Notes under the pieces: generated by a model
What the model was told of the DNA's origin: nothing
Databases searched by the model: none
The model's input: the letters and a program-made list of their open reading frames with translations, nothing else
In this document: piece by piece, positions 7,005 through 17,700 of the stretch
Layout: every line of letters starts with the position of its first letter
Position numbering within the stretch: position 1 is the stretch's first letter
Source of the DNA: Hyphomonadaceae bacterium
GTDB lineage: Bacteria; Pseudomonadota; Alphaproteobacteria; Caulobacterales; Aquidulcibacteraceae
DNA length: 34,166 bases
NCBI GenBank assembly: GCA_021299265.1
Contig: JAJTGP010000071.1
Coordinates: 1-34,166 of the forward strand
Direction: 5' to 3'
Made by a program: the position numbers and the translations under genes

Positions 7005-9686
7005 ATGCCCGATACCAATCCTGCGTCCGCCCGCGATTTAATCAAAGACTTAGGTGCCCTGTTAGGGGAAGTGATCAAAGATCAACACGGCGACGCCCTG
7101 TTTGATGCCATTGAGTCCATACGTTCTGAATCGGTGCGCGAATATCGCGGACAAGCCCCTCGGGGTGCGACCGTCAGCTTGTTGGACGGGTTAGAACTGG
7201 ATGAAACCTTGGTCTTCATCCATGGCTTCTGCGTGTTTTCGCAATTGGCCAATCTGGCCGATGATTATGTCAGCCGAACCCAAGCCGTCCGCCAAGACCC
7301 GCTGGCTTTACTGAACACACGGCCAGACCTGACGGCGGAGCATGTCTCTGACGTTCTCGCCAAAATGGTGATCGCGCCCATCCTGACGGCCCACCCTACC
7401 GAAGTGCGCCGCAAAAGCGTGCTGGACCGCGAAGCCGCGATTTCGGATACATTGGATGCGCGCATTGACCTTGTTGATGGACGCGACATGCGCGTTGAGC
7501 GGCTGCGCCGTGAAATCCGGCTTTTGTGGCAAACCCGCGTGCTGCGTGGTGAGCGTATTGAAGTGGCCGATGAGATTGCTAATGTCGCTAGCGTTCTTGG
7601 CCGCTCTTTCCTGAAAGAAATGCCCAACCTCATTCGGCGGCTGGAGCGTCGCTTGGGCAAGGAGTTGCCGGGCATTTTGCGCGTCGGCTCTTGGGTCGGT
7701 GGCGACCGTGACGGCAATCCTTTCGTGAATGCCCAAACCCTGACCCATGCGGTGATGTCGCATGCCAGCCTGTTGCTCAGCTCTTTCCTGGAAGAATTGC
7801 ATCAGTTGGGCAGCGAATTATCGATTTCGACTGAACTGACAGCCGTTTCGCCAGACTTGGCGCGCTTGGCAGAGGCCGGACACGATGCCTCGCCCCATCG
7901 GGCGGACGAGCCTTATCGGCAAGCCATTCGGGGCATGTATGCCCGTCTGGCCGCCACCTATCAGGCCATTACCAAGAAGCCCCCTGCCCGCGCAACGGAT
8001 TTGGAGGCCTTAGCTTATCATGGCCCAAATGAATTGATTGCTGACCTAGAGATCGTCGGGGAATCGCTGCGCACCCATGCTGCAGGCGATGTCGCCGATG
8101 GACGGCTGGAACGCTTGATTACGGGGGTGAAGGTCTTCGGCTTTCACTTCGCCCAAATGGAATTGCGCCAAAACTCAGACGTGCATGAGCGCACAATTGG
8201 CGAATTGCTGGCTGCTGCCGGCCTAGAGACCGATTATGCCAGCCTATCTGAAGAAGCGCGGATGGAGGTTTTGCTCGCACAATGGCGCTCTCCCCGTAAT
8301 CTGACCACGCCTTATGCCAATTATGGCCCAGAAACACTCAAAGAGCTGGAAGTTTTTTGGCAGGCTGCGGCCATTCGCACTGCCGTAGGCGGGGAGGTGT
8401 TACGCCGTGTGATCGTCTCCAAGACCGACAGCGTCTCAGACCTTCTCGAAGTCGCCTTACTCCTCAAGGAAGGCGGTCTTTTCGCTCAATCGCCCGACCC
8501 CAGCCCGCAAATTGCGATTGCGCCTCTGTTTGAAACCATTGCGGACTTGCAGGCGAGTGAAGCCATCATGCGCACTTGGCTGGCCTTGCCAGAGGTCGCT
8601 CGTGCGCGCGCTGCGACCAATCCCGTGCAAGAAGTGATGATTGGCTATTCCGACAGCAATAAGGATGGCGGCTATCTGACGGCCAATTGGGAAGTGCGCG
8701 GCGCGATTGGTCGTTTGGTCGCTTTGGGCAAGGAATTAGGCGTCACCATGCGCTTCTTCCATGGTCGCGGTGGCTCCATTGGTCGGGGCGGCGGCTCTTC
8801 CCGCGATGCGATTGCCGCCTTACCTGCTGGGAGCATAGAATCGGGCCTGTCGGTGACCGAGCAAGGTGAAGTCATCTCCTCAAAGTATGGCCATCCAGAT
8901 AGTGCGCGCGTATCTCTGGAGACTTTGGTAGGGGCGAGCCTTGAAGCAGCCCTCCACCCAGTTGACCACGCGCAAGAGGAAGCCCTTGCGCGGATTATGC
9001 CGCGCTTGAGCGATCTGGCCTTTAAAGCCTATCGCAGCCTAGTCTACGACACAGCTGATTTCGCACGCTATTTCCACCAGTCGACGCCTTTAAAGGAGAT
9101 TGTGGACCTGAAGATCGGCAGCCGTCCTGCCGCCCGTACGGCTTCGGGTCGGATTGAGGATTTGCGCGCCATTCCTTGGGTGTTCAGTTGGTCGCAAGCC
9201 CGCGTCAATCTTCCAGGCTGGTATGGCTTTGGTAGTGCCATTGCGGGCTATCAGGAAGCCGTGGGGCCATCGGCGATCGAAGAGCTAAAGGCGCTCTACC
9301 AATCGAGCCCTTATTTTGCGAATCTCGTCTCCAACATCGAAATGGTGTTGGCCAAGGCCAATCTGGAGATTGCGCGCCGCTATAGTGAGTTGGTGGACGA
9401 CCAAGACATGGCGAAAGCCATCTTTGCCCGCATCGAGGCCGAATGGCAGAAGACATTGGACGCCTTGCAGCTTGTCACCGGGCGGGCGGAACTTGTCGGC
9501 AATAATCCGGCCTTGGCCCATTCCATCAGCCTTCGCATGCCCTATCTCGACCCACTGAACTTGCTGCAAGTGAAATTGATCAAGCAATTGCGCGCAGGCC
9601 CCGAGGGAGCACAGGCCGAAACCGTCAAAAAAGGCATTCAATTGACGATCAACGGCATTTCCGCCGGCCTGCGCAATACGGGCTGA
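7005..9686 (+). CDS. ppc: Phosphoenolpyruvate carboxylase
   Basis: VIAPILTAHPTEVRRKSVLDRE, GSWVGGDRDGNPFV, MIGYSDSNKDGGYLTANWEV, FFHGRGGSIGRGGG signatures. ORF track starts at TTG 6987; ATG at 7005 is an alternative. Confidence 0.97.
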   Translation: MPDTNPASARDLIKDLGALLGEVIKDQHGDALFDAIESIRSESVREYRGQAPRGATVSLLDGLELDETLVFIHGFCVFSQLANLADDYVSRTQAVRQDPLALLNTRPDLTAEHVSDVLAKMVIAPILTAHPTEVRRKSVLDREAAISDTLDARIDLVDGRDMRVERLRREIRLLWQTRVLRGERIEVADEIANVASVLGRSFLKEMPNLIRRLERRLGKELPGILRVGSWVGGDRDGNPFVNAQTLTHAVMSHASLLLSSFLEELHQLGSELSISTELTAVSPDLARLAEAGHDASPHRADEPYRQAIRGMYARLAATYQAITKKPPARATDLEALAYHGPNELIADLEIVGESLRTHAAGDVADGRLERLITGVKVFGFHFAQMELRQNSDVHERTIGELLAAAGLETDYASLSEEARMEVLLAQWRSPRNLTTPYANYGPETLKELEVFWQAAAIRTAVGGEVLRRVIVSKTDSVSDLLEVALLLKEGGLFAQSPDPSPQIAIAPLFETIADLQASEAIMRTWLALPEVARARAATNPVQEVMIGYSDSNKDGGYLTANWEVRGAIGRLVALGKELGVTMRFFHGRGGSIGRGGGSSRDAIAALPAGSIESGLSVTEQGEVISSKYGHPDSARVSLETLVGASLEAALHPVDHAQEEALARIMPRLSDLAFKAYRSLVYDTADFARYFHQSTPLKEIVDLKIGSRPAARTASGRIEDLRAIPWVFSWSQARVNLPGWYGFGSAIAGYQEAVGPSAIEELKALYQSSPYFANLVSNIEMVLAKANLEIARRYSELVDDQDMAKAIFARIEAEWQKTLDALQLVTGRAELVGNNPALAHSISLRMPYLDPLNLLQVKLIKQLRAGPEGAQAETVKKGIQLTINGISAGLRNTG

Positions 9687-10415
9687 TCAGGGCTGCAGCA
9701 AAGCCGCAAGTTCGGCCTTTGTCGCCTCATAATCCGCCTTAAAGGCCGGATCCTTTTGCAATTGCGCCAATAGCGCGGCGCTGAGGGCTTGCCCTGCCGC
9801 GACATCGCTGGGGTAATGCACGCCGCACACCGCCCGGCTGAGGCCATAGTCCAGACCGCGCGCTTTAAGGGCATCCGCCTTCGCGGGGACAAGTTCTGCC
9901 AAGAGCGTGCCTGCCATGGCACCCCACATGGCATGACCGGAGGGGTAAGAATTCAGGCCGTTTTCTGGCAAGCGCACACAAACCGTCACCGCCGCATCCG
10001 CCAAGGGTGGACGGGGGCGCTTATAGAGTTCCTTGAATGGCAATACGGTTGCACCCACATCGCGCAAGGAGCGGGCCATCAAGCGGGAAAGGCTTGGCGC
10101 GCTCGCTTCCGTCACCTTTGGGCCAAGAACGGAACCGAAAGCCGAAAAGACGTCGAGCTTTTGATCGGCTTGGGCGAGGGCGACGCGTTCGGGCGTGCGC
10201 TTGGCTTGAAGGTCCAAAGCGGCGGCGCGGTCATCCTGATCTGCCTTAGAACCGGGGGCCGGAGCCGCTGGAAAATTGGCCACCGAAACAGCTGCTGGCA
10301 AATAGCCTTTGATCTCATCTGCCTGCGCACCGCTGATGACAGCCGACGTCAGCATGAAGCCGGCAAATACCCAACCTAAGGAAGGGCGGGCAAAGGATGG
10401 GAAACGCATGAACAT
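9687..10415 (-). CDS. Class A non-specific acid phosphatase (PAP2 superfamily), secreted
   Basis: Signal peptide-like N-terminus; KRPRPPL, YPSGHA, SRAVCGVHYPSDV reproduce the KxxxxxxRP / PSGH / SRxxxxxHxxxD phosphatase motifs. Confidence 0.92.
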   Translation of the reverse strand: MFMRFPSFARPSLGWVFAGFMLTSAVISGAQADEIKGYLPAAVSVANFPAAPAPGSKADQDDRAAALDLQAKRTPERVALAQADQKLDVFSAFGSVLGPKVTEASAPSLSRLMARSLRDVGATVLPFKELYKRPRPPLADAAVTVCVRLPENGLNSYPSGHAMWGAMAGTLLAELVPAKADALKARGLDYGLSRAVCGVHYPSDVAAGQALSAALLAQLQKDPAFKADYEATKAELAALLQP

Positions 10416-10454
10416 GAAAGCTCCTTTGGGTTCGATTTTTGCACCCTGACCGCG

Positions 10455-11975
10455 CTAATCCTGCTCAATCCGGCCAACCCGAAACGCACCAAGATCGGCA
10501 TAAACCGCCTTATCGGCAAAGGCGAAGGCCGCATCATCGACCCGAACATCGGTCCGGCGCAAGTGACGCGACAGCGTTAAGCCTTCCAAGGTGCGGCAAC
10601 GCGATAGCGCGACATAGGTCTGACCATGGGCAAAGGCACCGCGTCCAAAATCGACATGGACAGCATCAAAGGTCAGGCCTTGGGCTTTGTGGACCGTCAG
10701 CGCCCAAGCGGGCCGCAGCGGCACTTGGCGGAAGACGCCCACTGCTTTGCGCTGGGGCACACCTTCGGGATCGGGCTCGTAAATATAGCGCTCCCAATCG
10801 GCCGGTTCGATCTCATGCACACGGCCACCGATGCGGACGAAGACCGACGTCTTACCCAGATCAACCACCGTCGCCAAGGTGCCATTGACCGAGCGTTTGT
10901 CTGGATCATTGCGCAACAGCATGACCCGCGCGCCCACCCGCAACAAAAGGTCGCTGTCGGTCGGGAAAATGCGCTCGTCAAACTGGCCTTCGACTTTGGC
11001 ACCATAGGAGGCTTCTGGCCCCGATAGGCGCGCCATCTCCAGATCATTGATCCGGCGGGCGGCTTCATTGGTGGTGGTCAGAACGATGGCCCCATCCCCA
11101 TCCTTGTCGGAAAAGGGCGGGGGTTCACCCACCACGCGAGAATCTAAAAGCTCCGCATCTTCCATCGTCGGCCGTCCGCGTCGCATCCGGTCCAACAGAC
11201 CCAAGAAGGCCGCGTCAGATTGGCGAAACACCTGACACAACTCAATCGACGTCCAAGACAGTGACTTTACCGACGGCGCATCAAAGAAGTAAGGCCCGCC
11301 AAACCATTGTTCGAGGATCGGCTCATCCTCGCGGCTGACGACGGGTGGCAATTGCGCACTATCACCAACGCACAAAAGGCGGACGCCACCGAATGGCCGG
11401 GGCACACCTCTGTGCAAGCGCATGGACCGATCAATCGCGTCCATCAAGTCTGAGCGCACCATGGAAATCTCGTCAATCACCAGAAGATCGAGTGTTTTCA
11501 ACATGCGGCCTTCGCGCACGCGGCGGACGTCCTGCGGTTGGATCATGGCGGGCGGTAATTTGAACAAGGAATGGATCGTCTGACCACCGGCGTTTAATGC
11601 CGCAATGCCCGATGGGGCGACGATGGCAGCTTTGAGGTCGGTCTCGTCCATAAAGGCTTTGAGGAAGGTGGTTTTGCCGGTACCGGCGCGGCCTGTCAGG
11701 AACACCCCGCCTTCGGCCTTCTCAATCCGCTCCGCCACTTCACGGTAAGGCCCGTCGTCGAGCGAGAGGGCGACTGCCTTCGCCGGGCCTTCGATCCGCC
11801 CATGGCCACCTTGCAAGCGCGCCATCGCCATGGCCCCATCGGCATCATCGACTTTGGCGACGACGGTACCATTGCGGATCAGCACAGCCGAAAAACCGCT
11901 TCCGGTATCCACCAGACGCGCAATTCCGCCCCGCAATGCCATTTCCCGCACTGTTTTCACGTGTGACCTTTTCAA
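10455..11975 (-). CDS. PIF1/RecD2-like superfamily 1B ATP-dependent helicase
   Basis: Walker A FLTGRAGTGKTTFL, Walker B LLVIDEISMVRSDL, GDSAQLPPVV, C-terminal ALTVHKAQGLTFDAVHVDFG and TYVALSRCRTLEGL. About 75-aa N-terminal extension before the motor. Confidence 0.9.
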   Translation of the reverse strand: MKRSHVKTVREMALRGGIARLVDTGSGFSAVLIRNGTVVAKVDDADGAMAMARLQGGHGRIEGPAKAVALSLDDGPYREVAERIEKAEGGVFLTGRAGTGKTTFLKAFMDETDLKAAIVAPSGIAALNAGGQTIHSLFKLPPAMIQPQDVRRVREGRMLKTLDLLVIDEISMVRSDLMDAIDRSMRLHRGVPRPFGGVRLLCVGDSAQLPPVVSREDEPILEQWFGGPYFFDAPSVKSLSWTSIELCQVFRQSDAAFLGLLDRMRRGRPTMEDAELLDSRVVGEPPPFSDKDGDGAIVLTTTNEAARRINDLEMARLSGPEASYGAKVEGQFDERIFPTDSDLLLRVGARVMLLRNDPDKRSVNGTLATVVDLGKTSVFVRIGGRVHEIEPADWERYIYEPDPEGVPQRKAVGVFRQVPLRPAWALTVHKAQGLTFDAVHVDFGRGAFAHGQTYVALSRCRTLEGLTLSRHLRRTDVRVDDAAFAFADKAVYADLGAFRVGRIEQD

Positions 11976-12114
11976 CCTCTTCCTTCGGTGGGTGCGCCTT
12001 CTGCGTCAAGCAGCGGCTGCGCGAATATGTATCGATTAGAAATTCTAACTTGTATCTCGCAAGCCGAAGTCGCACCTGATGTGTTATACGCACGGACACA
12101 AGTGAGGATGAAAC

Positions 12115-13089
12115 ATGACCCAGGACGCCCAAAGCCCAGCGATACGCGCACAAGGCCGGATTTTCTCGAACATTACAGAGACAATTGGCGCAACGCCTTT
12201 GGTACGCCTAGACAAGATCGCTGCCAAGTATGGTGTGAAGGCAGAACTTTTGGGCAAGCTGGAATTCTTCAACCCGATCGCTTCGGTGAAAGACCGGATC
12301 GGGGTTTCCATGATTGAGGAATTGGAAAGCCGCGGCCTGATCAAGGAAGGCTCTGTCTTGGTCGAGCCGACTTCGGGCAATACGGGCATTGCCTTGGCCT
12401 TTGTGGCGGCCCAGCGTGGCTATCGCCTGATCCTTGTCATGCCAGAGACCATGTCCTTAGAGCGCCGCAAAATGCTGGCCTTCCTTGGGGCTGAGCTAGT
12501 GCTGACGCTCGGTGCGGAAGGCATGAAAGGCGCTGTCGCCCGCGCCAAGCAATTGGTCGAAGAAACGCCAAACGCCTTGATTCCGGGCCAATTTGTGAAC
12601 CCAGCCAATCCAGCTGTGCACCGTCGCACGACGGCTGAAGAAATCTGGATCGATACGGAAGGCAAAGTGGGTGCCTTTGTGGCAGGTGTCGGCACTGGCG
12701 GCACCATCACCGGGGTTGGCCAAGTGTTGAAGCAGCGCAATCCCGGCATTCAGATCGTAGCGGTCGAGCCAGCGGGCAGCCCCGTTTTGTCCGGCGGCGC
12801 ACCCGGGCCGCATAAGATCCAAGGCATTGGCGCGGGCTTCATTCCAGAAGTGCTGGATCGGTCGGTGATTGATGAAGTCATCACCGTGACCAATGAAGAG
12901 GCCTTTGACTTCAGTCGCGATCTGGCCCGCACCGAAGGTGTGCCCGGCGGGATCTCGACCGGAGCTAATTTAGCCGCCGCGATTAAGCTGGGCCAGCGGC
13001 CTGAATATGCTGGCAAGCGGATCGTCTTTATCGTCCCCAGCTTTGCAGAGCGCTATATTTCCTCGGCCTTGTTCGACGGGATCGGCTAA
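12115..13089 (+). CDS. cysK: Cysteine synthase A (O-acetylserine sulfhydrylase)
   Basis: [77 protein letters not shown] fold-type II cysteine synthase motifs. Confidence 0.95.
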   Translation: MTQDAQSPAIRAQGRIFSNITETIGATPLVRLDKIAAKYGVKAELLGKLEFFNPIASVKDRIGVSMIEELESRGLIKEGSVLVEPTSGNTGIALAFVAAQRGYRLILVMPETMSLERRKMLAFLGAELVLTLGAEGMKGAVARAKQLVEETPNALIPGQFVNPANPAVHRRTTAEEIWIDTEGKVGAFVAGVGTGGTITGVGQVLKQRNPGIQIVAVEPAGSPVLSGGAPGPHKIQGIGAGFIPEVLDRSVIDEVITVTNEEAFDFSRDLARTEGVPGGISTGANLAAAIKLGQRPEYAGKRIVFIVPSFAERYISSALFDGIG

Positions 13090-13179
13090 ACCATCTGGCG
13101 GTCTGGGACCTGGACTTCGTGTCGCAGGCCGCCCTTGTCATAATCTTGCGATTGACAAGCAGGCCTCAAACAGCCAGAT

Positions 13180-14637
13180 GTGGCCATGTTCCCATGCAAA
13201 TCTCCACAAGAAGCGATTGATAGGCTTCAAGACATCCACGCAGCATCCGTTCAGGCCCTGCACGATGCCCTCGCCCGGTTTGTTCAAACCCGGGTTCCCC
13301 CCACTCCAGAAGAGCGCACACGCTTTCGCTATCCCGAAATCCGCGTGACCTATGCGCCGGACGGTCCACCGCCCGTATCCCAGCGTGCTTATGCGAAGTT
13401 CAACGCGCCGGGTGTTTACACCACGACGGTCACCCATCCGGCGCTGTTCACCGACTATCTGCTTGAAAATCTTGAGCCCTTGGTTGGCGAATATGGCGCA
13501 ACCGTTGAAGTCGGCCTGTCCGATGCTGAGATGCCTTATTCCTACGTCATCGACGGCGTAACCGACCTTGGGGTCGGCGATGTGCCGCCGCAGGAATTGG
13601 CGCGCTGGTTCCCGACGCCGCAACTGACCGCTGTCGGCGACGAAATCGTCGATGGTGAGTTTGAAATCCTGCAGGGCCAACCTCGACCGCTCGCTTTGTA
13701 TGATGGGTTGCGGGTGGATTATTCGCTGAAGCGCCTGACCCATTATTCAGGCACGGAATGGCGCTCCTTCCAGCCGTGGATCCTATTCACCAATTACGCC
13801 CGCTATGTCGACGAATTTGTGCGCTGGGCGATTGATCAGATCCGCCAAGGTGGGCGCTATGATTCCTTGATCTGCTCTGGCGGGGTAACGATTGACGCCT
13901 CTAATCTGGATGATGATCCAGAAGGGCGCGTCGCGGCCAGCCCTTGGCGCAAGTATCAAATGCCAGCCTATCACCTCACCACCAAGGACGGGCAAGGCAT
14001 TACCTTGGTCAATATTGGTGTGGGGCCGTCTAACGCGAAGAATATTACCGACCACTTAGCCGTTTTGCGTCCGCACTGTTGGCTGATGGTTGGCCATTGC
14101 GGTGGGCTGCGGCAGAGCCAGCGGATTGGCGATTACGTGTTGGCGCACGCTTATTTGCGCAAGGACGAAGTCCTCGACCGGATTCTGCCAGCGGATGTCC
14201 CCATTCCGCCGATCGCGGAAGTGCAAATGTCGATCCAGCAGGCCGCGATGGAAGTCACGGGTGAAAGTGGGGAAGCCCTCAAGCGCCGTCTGCGGACCGG
14301 AACGGTGGTGAGTTTCTCGGACCGGAACTGGGAGCTTTATTGGGGCCGAGAGCGTCGCTTGATCAATATCTCACGCTCCATCGGCGTCGATATGGAAAGC
14401 TGCATGATCGCCGCCCAAGGGTTCCGCCACCGCGTGCCCTATGGCACGTTGCTCTGCGTATCGGATAAGCCGCTGCATGGCGAGATCAAACTGCCCGGCA
14501 CCGCCAACATCTTTTATGAGCGCGCCATTGGTGAGCATTTGAAGATTGGCATCGCAGCGATTGAAAAGATGCGCTTGGACGGGGTTGTGCTGCACTCACG
14601 CAAGCTGCGCAGCTTTGATGAGCCGCCCTTCCGCTGA
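13180..14637 (+). CDS. amn: AMP nucleosidase
   Basis: N-terminal AMN domain (YPEIRVTYAPDGPPPVSQRAYAKFNAPGVYTTTVTHPALFTDYLLENLEPL) and C-terminal nucleoside phosphorylase-like domain (GPSNAKNITDHLAVLRPHCWLMVGHCGGLR...VDMESCMIAAQGFRHRVPYGTLLCVSDKPLHGEIK). Start may be GTG 13180 or ATG 13186. Confidence 0.94.
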   Translation: MAMFPCKSPQEAIDRLQDIHAASVQALHDALARFVQTRVPPTPEERTRFRYPEIRVTYAPDGPPPVSQRAYAKFNAPGVYTTTVTHPALFTDYLLENLEPLVGEYGATVEVGLSDAEMPYSYVIDGVTDLGVGDVPPQELARWFPTPQLTAVGDEIVDGEFEILQGQPRPLALYDGLRVDYSLKRLTHYSGTEWRSFQPWILFTNYARYVDEFVRWAIDQIRQGGRYDSLICSGGVTIDASNLDDDPEGRVAASPWRKYQMPAYHLTTKDGQGITLVNIGVGPSNAKNITDHLAVLRPHCWLMVGHCGGLRQSQRIGDYVLAHAYLRKDEVLDRILPADVPIPPIAEVQMSIQQAAMEVTGESGEALKRRLRTGTVVSFSDRNWELYWGRERRLINISRSIGVDMESCMIAAQGFRHRVPYGTLLCVSDKPLHGEIKLPGTANIFYERAIGEHLKIGIAAIEKMRLDGVVLHSRKLRSFDEPPFR

Positions 14638-14658
14638 TCGCAACATCCATCACAATGA

Positions 14659-14690
14659 AAAAGGGGCCACAAACGGGGCCCCTTTTGTTT
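14659..14690. terminator. Intrinsic terminator, probably bidirectional, between amn and the RND pump gene
   Basis: AAAAGGGGCC (14659-14668) / GGCCCCTTTT (14677-14686), 8-nt loop, A-tract and T-tract flanks, between convergent genes. Confidence 0.88.
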
Positions 14691-14706
14691 TGTTCGACAG
14701 GCTGGC

Positions 14707-17700
14707 CTATTCGGCGGCGGCTTGGCTGGCGCGGCGTTCGACTTCCTCTTTCAAGGCTATCGCTTTGTCTTCACTGGTAACGGTTGGCACCTTCGAGAAG
14801 AAGCGCTTGATCTTCTGATCGAGGTCATCGATCAGCGTGTAGACGGCAGGCACGAAGATCAGGCTCAACACGGTCGACAAGGTCAAGCCGCCGATCACCG
14901 CAATCGCCATCCCATGCCGGAATGCACCAGCGCCAGCTGTTGTCATAGCGGCAGGCACCATGCCCGCGATCATCGCAATCGTGGTCATAATGATCGGGCG
15001 CGACCGCTTGCGAGCTGCATCAATCAGGGCCTCATGACGCGGCACACCGCGATGCTGGGCTTCGATCACAAAGTCGACCAGCAGGATCGAGTTCTTGATC
15101 ACAATCCCAATCAGCATCAACAGACCAATCATCACCGGCAGGGATAGCGGCTCCTTCACCAGGCCCAGCGCAATGAACGCACCGGCTGGGGCCAAGAGAA
15201 TAACGGACAGAATGGTGATCGGATGCAGGAAGTCTTTGAACAACAAAACCAGCACACAATAGATGAGCAGGACGCCTAGGCCGATTGCGCCGCCGAATTG
15301 GCCGAACATGTCGCCCAATTCTTCAGCATCACCGTCCGGCTTCACTTTCACGCCAGGACCTGGATTTTTGTAGAAGTCTTCCTTCTGCAATTCTTCCAAG
15401 GCGGGGCCAAGCTGCTTGCCGGCGGCTAAGCCCGACGAGATTGTCACAACGCGCTGACGATCTTCCCGCGTGATACGGGCTTCACCACCACCGAATTGAA
15501 TGTCGGCAACGGCACTCAAAGGCACGGTGTCACCCGTTCCAGTGTTCACGCGCAACGCACCAATGGCTTCAATGTCGGCCCGGTTTTCCCGCGCCAAGCG
15601 TACGAGGATCGGGATTTGACGCTCGCCCGCATTAAACTTGGCGAGGTTGAGCTCGATATCACCCGTTGTCGCCAAACGTGAGGCGGTGGCGATTTCAGCG
15701 ATTGACACACCCAAGCGCGCAGCTTCTTCCCGCTTTGGCAGGATGTGTAGTTCGGGGCGAGTTAAGTCAGCCGAGGAACGCAAGTCCACGGCCCAGGACT
15801 TTTTCCGCATTTCACTCATAACGCGCTGTGTTGCAGCGGCCAAAGCGTCTGGGTCGTCCGAGGTCAAATTGATCGATAAACCACCAGAGCCCCAGCCACC
15901 GCCAAACCGCGCCCGAATGCCTGGCACTTTGCCAACGGATTTACGGAGTTCGCCTTCATAATCTTGCTGAGAGATGTCGCGCTTCTTTCGGTCCACCAGC
16001 GAGATGAAGTAAGTGGCACCGGTCAAGTCACCATTGACGCTCTGCACGACAGACTTGGTTTCAGGCCGATCCATGACAATGCCTGCGACTTCACGCGCGC
16101 GCGCATCTGCTTCGTCCGGCGAGAGCCCCGGTGGCAAGTCGATGCGCATTTGCACAAAGCCTTGGTCAATAGTCGGCGTGAAAGTCTTAGGCGCTAAGCC
16201 CAACATCAAGACCGACACGATCATCACCGAAACCCCAACAGCAACCGTTTTCCAACGGTTCCGCAAGGCCATTTCAAGAAAGGCGATATAACGTTTACCT
16301 GCTTCACCTTCATGCTCTGGCGGTGAACGTGTGAGGATAAAGGCCGCCAATAAGGGGGTGATTAAGCGGGCGACCAAAAGCGAGAACAGCACCGCGACAG
16401 CTACAGTCAAACCAAAGCTCTTGAAGAATTGTCCAACGATGCCCGTCATGAAGGACACAGGCGCAAACACCGCGACAATCGTCGCCGTGGTCGCAACCAC
16501 CGCCAGACCAATTTCGTCGGCCGCTTCCAAGGCTGCCGAATAGGGCGATTTGCCCATCCGGATATGGCGGATGATGTTCTCGATTTCCACAATCGCGTCG
16601 TCGACCAAGATACCGGCCACCAGCGCAAGCGCCAAAAGCGTCACATCATTCAAAGTGAAGCCCAAAAGGCTCATGACCCAGAAGGTTGGAATGGTCGACA
16701 ACGGGATGGCAATTGCCGCTAAGAAGGTCGCTCGCCCATCTTTGATGACGAAGGTCACAATGCCGAGAATTACGGTCCCGATGGACAATAATACGGTCTT
16801 GGAAATGTGAACCCCGGTCGTCGTTTCGAGCACCCAAGCAAGGCCAACCAAGGTGACACCAATAATGGCTGCCGCGGCAATAACAGGCCGCCATCCGCCC
16901 AAGAAGACAGCAACCACCAATGTCGCTAACAGCGCACCTTCAAACAATGTCTCCATCGACATGTCGAAGCTTTCTTGGACATAGTCGGTAGGGGTGAACA
17001 CCGGTTCGATGATGAGGTTTGGATAGGCTTTGCGTAACTCTTCGATTTTCAGCTTGACGGCCTCATAGGCCTTCAAGGAACTTGCGGTTTTGGAACGCAG
17101 GACTTGGAACATCACGACAGGTTGGTCGTTGAAACGGCCAATGCCGCGCAATTCGCTCGACCCGTCCCGGACGTCGGCAATATCAGAAAGGCGGACAACA
17201 CGACCACCGCTCAAGACGATGGGCGTTTTGCGCAATTCTTCGACGGTCTTAGCAGAACCCAAGGCGCGAATGGTTTGCTCGCCCGCGCCAGATTCTGATT
17301 TGCCGGCAGGCAAGTCGATGTTCTGGCTACGAAGCGCGCGACTGACCTGCGATGCTGTCGCGCCAAAAGCAGTCAAGCGGGCTGGGTCCAAATCAACGGT
17401 GATTTGACGGCTGGCACCGCCCCAACGTTCCACGCGGCCAACGCCTTTAACTGCCAACAATTGACGGTTAAATTCACGGTCAATCAACCAAGAAACGTCT
17501 TCGGCCGGCATGTCAGGGCCGCGAACCGAATAAATCGCCAAGGGCTCTTGGTCATTGAAGTCGATGCGTGCGACTTGCGGCTCATTAATTCCATCGGGCA
17601 AGTCTGACCGGATTTGCGAGACCGCGGCCCGTGCATCATCAACCGCCTTGGAAATGTCGGTGCCAATTTGCAATTCCACGAAGGTGGTTGAACCACCTGT

